DNA from: CAJQQY01 sp964352225
GTDB lineage: Bacteria; Bacteroidota; Bacteroidia; Chitinophagales; Saprospiraceae
Length of the DNA: 6,435 nucleotides
Assembly: GCA_964352225.1 (NCBI GenBank)
Contig: CAYGRM010000381.1
Coordinates: 1 to 6,435, forward strand
Direction of reading: 5' to 3'
The position numbers and the translations under genes are program-made. The notes beneath the pieces are model-generated. The model did not search any database. It was given only the letters and a program-made list of their open reading frames with translations, and was not told the origin of the DNA. How positions within the stretch are numbered: the first letter of the stretch is position 1; every line of letters starts with the position of its first letter. Of the stretch, positions 1 through 6,000 are shown in pieces.

Positions 1-94
1 CATCATCAAATGTCATAGCAGGAATGGTTGCTGTTCCATCTGTTCCTACTCCTACTACTGTAAATTCATCACAAATTGCGATTGGTGCAATTTG
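1..94 (-). other. Start of module 9 ('CDEFTVV...TFDD' type), cut by window edge
   Basis: Residues 2114-2144: 'QIAPIAICDEFTVVGVGTDG' then 'TATIPAMTFDD'. This is the opening of a further Bacteroidota module that usually continues with 'GSYDNC'. The gene therefore continues past the left edge, toward the C-terminus. Confidence 0.75.
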
Positions 95-3000
95 ATCTTC
101 TACTTTAATTTCTACTACACAAGTTGACTCGTTTCCACAGTCATCTGTGGCAGTCCAAGTTACATTATGAATAGCTACATTTAAACCAGAAATTGTGTAA
201 GCTTGAATCGCATTGTTGAACGTAATTACACCTGTAGGTGAAGTTGGTACCAATGAAATATCATTAGCCGCTGTTCCACAATCTGATGCTGTTGGGTAGG
301 TTAAAATTACACCACCTTCACAGTTATTTGAGTTAGTAGATATAGTAATATCTGCTGGGCAAGTAAGAGCTGGCCCTGCTTCATCTAATACTTTGATGAT
401 CTGTAAGTGCTCTAAGGTAGAGTTATCACACCAGTCAACTAAAATATATTTTCTCAAAATTTTATATGATCCATCACAGATATCAATGATTACCTCAGGA
501 CCATCTAATCCTATTCCAATGTTAGAACATCCTATATCCGTTAATGGAGCTGGAATGTTTACATTACAATTTGCATCATAATTAATAGTAATATCCGATG
601 GAAGATCAGCCACAACATCTGCTAATGTTGTTGGAGTGATGGTGATATTCTCCGTACATGTTGTTGTATTTCCTGATTCATCAGTAGCTGTCCAAGTACG
701 TACGATTTGTGCATTTCCTACACATAAATCACCTGACTCAACATCTGAGTATGTTAAAATAGTATTTCCACATGGATCAAATCCTGACACATTAAATGTA
801 AATGGATCAGCCGTTGCAGTAACAATAGCTCCTGCTGGAACTGGATAACCAATTTCACTATTCGCTGAAAGATTAATCGTAACATTTACATCTCCACTAT
901 CTCCTCCTGCTAAGTCGGTAACTGATATTGTCCAATCTCCTGCAGCTTGTTGTCCATTGAAAGCTGAAAGTGCTTGTAAAGGTTGGAAAGTTCCTGCTGC
1001 AGCTGGATTGTTATTACAAGTTCCATCTAAGTCAGCATAGGTCATTGTTGCAGCATCATCAAATACTACATCTAACCCATCACCTGCACATCCAAATCCA
1101 GGCCCTCCAATATTGTTCATCAACTCAACTGTAGTTCCTGCTGGAGAGGTAATTGAAATCACCAAATCTCCTACCCAAGTATGATCACTTTCTAAGGTAA
1201 CATTCACATCTACTACACTTCCGTTAGACGCTCCAAAAGTTACTGATTCTGAAACTGTTGCATTATCAACTGACATTGTTGGAGCAACCATATCTGAAGT
1301 AGCTATATATGGACTTCCTGGATCAGTATCGTTATCACATCTAACCGTTATATCATCACTACAAACTAAGTCTGGTATCAATTTATCTTCTACTAAAATA
1401 TATCCCCAACATGGATTCCCATTCGGGTTAGTCACCATCACTTCGATTGTTTGTCCAACATGACTTCCATCTAAAATAACTGGCAAACCAGTATTTGCAA
1501 AAGTCACAATGTAATCATCATAGCAGCCGTAATTATTTCCTTCTAATACTTGGTCAGCACCAACTGTTGCTTCACAGTTTTCATCTAATGAAATATGTAC
1601 TAAATCATTACAAGTAATATCATTCGATGTCGGAACGAATTCAATTATTTCTATGGTAAAAGAACAATTAGAAATATTTCCATTTGCATCTAATGCTTGA
1701 TAAGAAATAGTAGTTGTCGTATTTCTATCGAAAGTAGTTCCTGAAACTGGACCACCTGTTTGAGTGACTACAACTCCACAAGCATCTGTAGCTGTTGCTG
1801 GATTCCATGTTACGATGGCATCACATGCACCTGGATCAAGATGAACATAAATATTATCAGGACAAGTAATGACTGGGGCAATATTATCTTCCACGGTCAC
1901 CGTCGCTGGGCATGTTGCCGTATTTCCACAAGCATCTGTTACCGTTAAAGTAACGGTATTATCTCCAACATCGCCACAAGTAAAAGTTGTTTGACTTAAA
2001 GATAAAGTCACCGCTCCACATTGATCTGAAGAACCATTATCAATCTGATCTGGTGTAATGGTTGCATTTCCATCTGCGTCTAAATCAATTGAAATATTTT
2101 GACAAACTGGAGTTGGATCTAGATTATCTTCTACTGTAATTACTTGAGTATGAGTAACTGGATTTCCACAATCATCTGTGGCAGTCCATGTTCGGGTAAT
2201 CGTTTGCTCATTAGCACATCCTCCACCTACTGACATTTCTGCAAAAACAACCGGAAGGTTTCCTGTAATTGTTTGCCCTGTATTTAATGTCCCCGGTGAT
2301 TCAGCAGCAGGACCACTCCATGCAAAATCAGCACTCATTGAACCCATTCCTATTAATTGAAGAGATTCTCCAATCGCACCTGGTTCAGCAACTCCAATAT
2401 CTGTTGACATCATTCCGCTAGCGGTTCCGTTCGTCGCCGTAATTGTACCTTCATAACTTAAAAATTCTAATACTATATTTCCTGGTGCAATTAGGGCAAA
2501 TCCATCAGGATTTCCATTTTGTATTCCGTTAACTGGAAATTGAAAATCAATAGCACCGTAGCCTTGTCCTTCATCTGGAATAATTCCTGAAAGAGGAATA
2601 GTATTATAAGTCATTCCATTTGCACCATTATATAGCTCCAAGCTATATCCTGTTAAATCTGTCCCAGCAGTTCCTGCTATTTCTATAAATTCTCCAACAT
2701 CTCCACCTGTATTATCATAATGAAATTCATTAATCCAAGGTGCTACGCTTCCACAATTATCCAAAGCGCTCAATATAGCTGCCGTTGGAATCGCATTACA
2801 TTCTACAGTAACATCCGCAGGTAAAGGAGATTCAACAAAAGAAGGAGCTATATTATCTTCTATAGTGATCGTTTGAACACAAGGCGTTGAATTCCCTGCA
2901 GCATCTGTCGCAGTCCAAGTTCTGGTAATCATGCCAGTATTAGCACATGCTCCTGGGACAAAATCATCAACTGCCGTAATAGATACCGGCCCCGTAGTTA

Positions 3001-6000
3001 AACCACTGCCTGAGAAATTAATCATTTCTCCTGCATTTAAATCTCCAGGGGATTCGGCTGTTGGTCCAGTCCAAGTAAGTGCTGGATACATTCCTGTCAA
3101 TTGAAGAGACTCTCCAATCGCACCTGGTTCAGCAACTCCAATATCTGTTGACATCATTCCATTTGCTGGGCCACCTACTGCTATAAAGTCGCCTTCATAG
3201 CTTAAAAATTCTAAAACAGTTGACGTTGGATCAACTAATGCAACTCCATCAGGATTACCATTTTGTATTCCATTGACAGGCAATTGAAAATCAAGCGCTC
3301 CTGCTCCCATGCCTTCATCATCGATTGTTCCAGAAAGAGGAATTGTATTGTAAGGTGCTCCTCCATTTCCATTATAAAGCACTAAAGAATATCCTGTTAA
3401 ATCAATTCCTGCCGTTCCTGCTACTTCAATAAATTCTCCAACATCACCACCTGTATTATCATAATGAATTTCATTAATAAATACTACCTGAGGTGCGGTT
3501 GCTCCTGCAGGGAATCCACACATATCAGTCGCCATCAATACTGGTGCTGTAGGTATTGGATCACTACATTCTATCGTCACATCTCCAGGACACATAGAAG
3601 TAATTACCGGTGGATCAATATCCTCACAAGTTCCACCTGTAGTTAATGGCATCGGTAATGGATTACCTACTCTATTAACTTCCGCCGCAAATCCTTCTCC
3701 ACTCAATGTCCAAAAATCAAGTCTATAAATTCTTTGTCCAGGCAATGCTCCTGGTCCAACATCCATCAATGCAACTGGTGCAGTCAAAGGAGATGGTATC
3801 GGCAATTCATGCATATTTCCAGAAGTAATCGCAGTTACTTCCCACATCTCACCTGGATTAGAAGTTACAGTAATGAAATCATGATAATATAGCATACTGT
3901 TAACTGGCATATTCATTGGATCTGCACAATCACATGGATCCAAAATATCTGGAATTCCATCTCCATCTTCATCTGTTCGACTGATAACTGGTGTTACTGC
4001 GAAAACCTCTACATCATCACTTGCTGAATTGGTACAACCATTGGCACCTGTAAAAGTATAAGTCAAGGTATGTACTCCAGGTCCAGCTACTACTGGATCA
4101 AAACTATAGGTCATGCCATTGCCATCATCAGTTACTCCTGGGCCACTATATACTCCACCTATTGGCGTTCCGCCACTTAAACCAGTTTGAGTTCCTGCTG
4201 TAATTGATAAATCAGCAGGAGCCGTAAATGTAACAACTGGTGCTGCTAAAACTTCTACATCATCCGTTGCAACTCCCATACATCCTGCTGCAGTTGTAAA
4301 GGTATATGTAATGGTATGTGTTCCAACTCCAGCTGCTGCTGGGTCAAAACTATACGTCATATTATTTCCATCATCAGTAACTCCTGTACCACTATATACT
4401 CCCATCTCTCCTGCTCCTGGTACTGGTAGTCCACCACTCAATCCAGTTTGTACGCCTGCATTTTCACATAAATCAGCAGGTGCGGTAAAAGATGCCGCGA
4501 CAGTAGAAAATACTTCTATATCATCAGAGGCACTTCCTGTACAACCATTGGCATCGGTAAAAGTATAAGTTAAGGTATGTACGCCTGCTCCTGCAGCCGC
4601 TGGATCAAAACTATAAGTCATCCCATTGCCATCATCCGTTACACCGGAACCACTATATACTCCTCCTGTTGGCGTTCCGCCTCCTAAGCCAGCCTGTACT
4701 CCAGCAGTTATACAAATATCTGCGGGAGCGGTAAACATCACCGTAGGTAAAGCAAATACTTCAATATCATCAGATGCGCTATTGGTACAAAGAGGATCAC
4801 CTGATGGGAAATTAGCATTTGTATAGGTATAGGTAATGGTATGAACACCAACTCCTGCTGCTGCTGGGTCAAAAGAATAAGTCATTCCATTGCCATCGTC
4901 CGTCACTCCGGGGCCACTATAGATTCCCATATCCCCAAATTGTGTTCCCTGTGGAGGTGTTCCTCCGCCAAGACCTGCCTGAACTCCCGCATCTAAACAA
5001 AGATCTGCTGGTGCTGTAAAAGCAACTGTTGGTAAGGGTTGTACACTAATAAAATCAGTATCACTATCCGTACAACCATTGGCATCAGTATAAGTATAAG
5101 TTAATATATGAAGACCAAGACCTGCTGCTGCAGGGTCAAAACTAAAGTCCATTCCATTTCCATTATCCGTCACTCCGGGGCCACTATAGATTCCTCCGGT
5201 AGGAGTTCCTCCACCAATACTCATTTGAACTCCAGCATCAATACAAAAAGTATCTTGTGCTGATGGTATATTAAAATTAACAATAGGTAAAGCAAATACT
5301 TCCACATCATCACTTGCTGAATCCATACATCCAGCAACGCCCACAGTATAAGTGATGGTATGGGTGCCTACTCCCGCTGATGCCGGATCAAAACTATACG
5401 TCATGCCGTTGCCATCATCCGTGACACCGGTACCACTATATACTCCACCTGTTGGTGTTCCACTTCCTAAGCCAGCTTGTACCCCTGCATCGATACAAAG
5501 ATCTGCTGGAGCAGTAAAGGCAGCTGTAGGTATGGCAAATACTTCCACATCATCTGATGCGCTATTAGTACAACCAATTTCATCTGTAAAAGTATAAGTG
5601 ATAGTATGGGGTCCTACTCCAGCTGCTGCTGGATCAAAACTATACGTCATGCCATTGCCATCATCCGTTACGCCAGTACCACTATATAATCCACCTGTTG
5701 GTGTTCCTCCTCCAAGTCCAGCTTGTACGCCTGCATTAAGACATAAATCTGCAAGTGCCGTAAAAGTTACCGTTGGTAAAGCAAAGACTTCAATATCATC
5801 AGATGCTGAATTCGTACATCCATTTCCATCTGTAAAAGTATAAGTTAAAGTATGCACTCCTACTCCAGCAGCGGCTGGATCGAAGAAAAATATTGAACCA
5901 TCTCCATTATCAGTCACTCCAGGACCACTATACACTCCTCCTGTTGGCGAACCTAAAAATGCATTAGGAGAAGCTGGGTCATTAACACATTGGTCAGCTG

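Larger units (their letters stand above)
2126..2854 (-). other. HYR-like module 2, split by LTD-B
   Basis: Residues 1194-1436. The first half reads 'PLPADVTVECNAIPTAAILS' followed by 'ALDNCGSVAP'. After the LTD it resumes with 'LPVVFAEMSVGGGCANEQ' and 'TITRTWTATDDCGNP', ending 'VITVED'. The halves are what one would expect of a single module if the LTD were removed. Confidence 0.74.
2855..3622 (-). other. HYR-like module 1, split by LTD-A
   Basis: Residues 938-1193. The N-terminal half reads 'PPVITSMCPGDVTIEC' and 'IPTAPVLMATDMCG'. The C-terminal half resumes after the LTD with 'GACANTGMITRTWTATDAAG' and ends 'VQTITIED'. Together the halves match the usual Bacteroidota HYR-like plan, in which 'ATDNCG' is normally followed within about 10-20 residues by 'C..TITRTWTATD'. 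Here about 150 extra residues intervene. Confidence 0.72.

Noticed and set aside
866..1285. P domain taken as evidence that the protein is a subtilisin-like protease.
   Set aside because: No Asp/His/Ser catalytic motifs of the subtilase family occur in the visible 2,144 residues. P domains are also found in Bacteroidota exported proteins without a protease domain. A protease outside the window cannot be excluded.
2276..3487. The duplicated LTD-coding DNA considered as two copies of a mobile element inserted in the gene.
   Set aside because: No terminal inverted repeats, target-site duplications or transposase are seen. The reading frame is kept and the segments encode complete LTD domains, so domain duplication or shuffling is simpler.
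393..3646. Shorter plus-strand open frames of 60-70 codons (near 393, 636, 1760, 2178 and 3464).
   Set aside because: No recognisable domains, no consistent frame, and each lies opposite confidently assigned HYR, LTD or P domain coding sequence.
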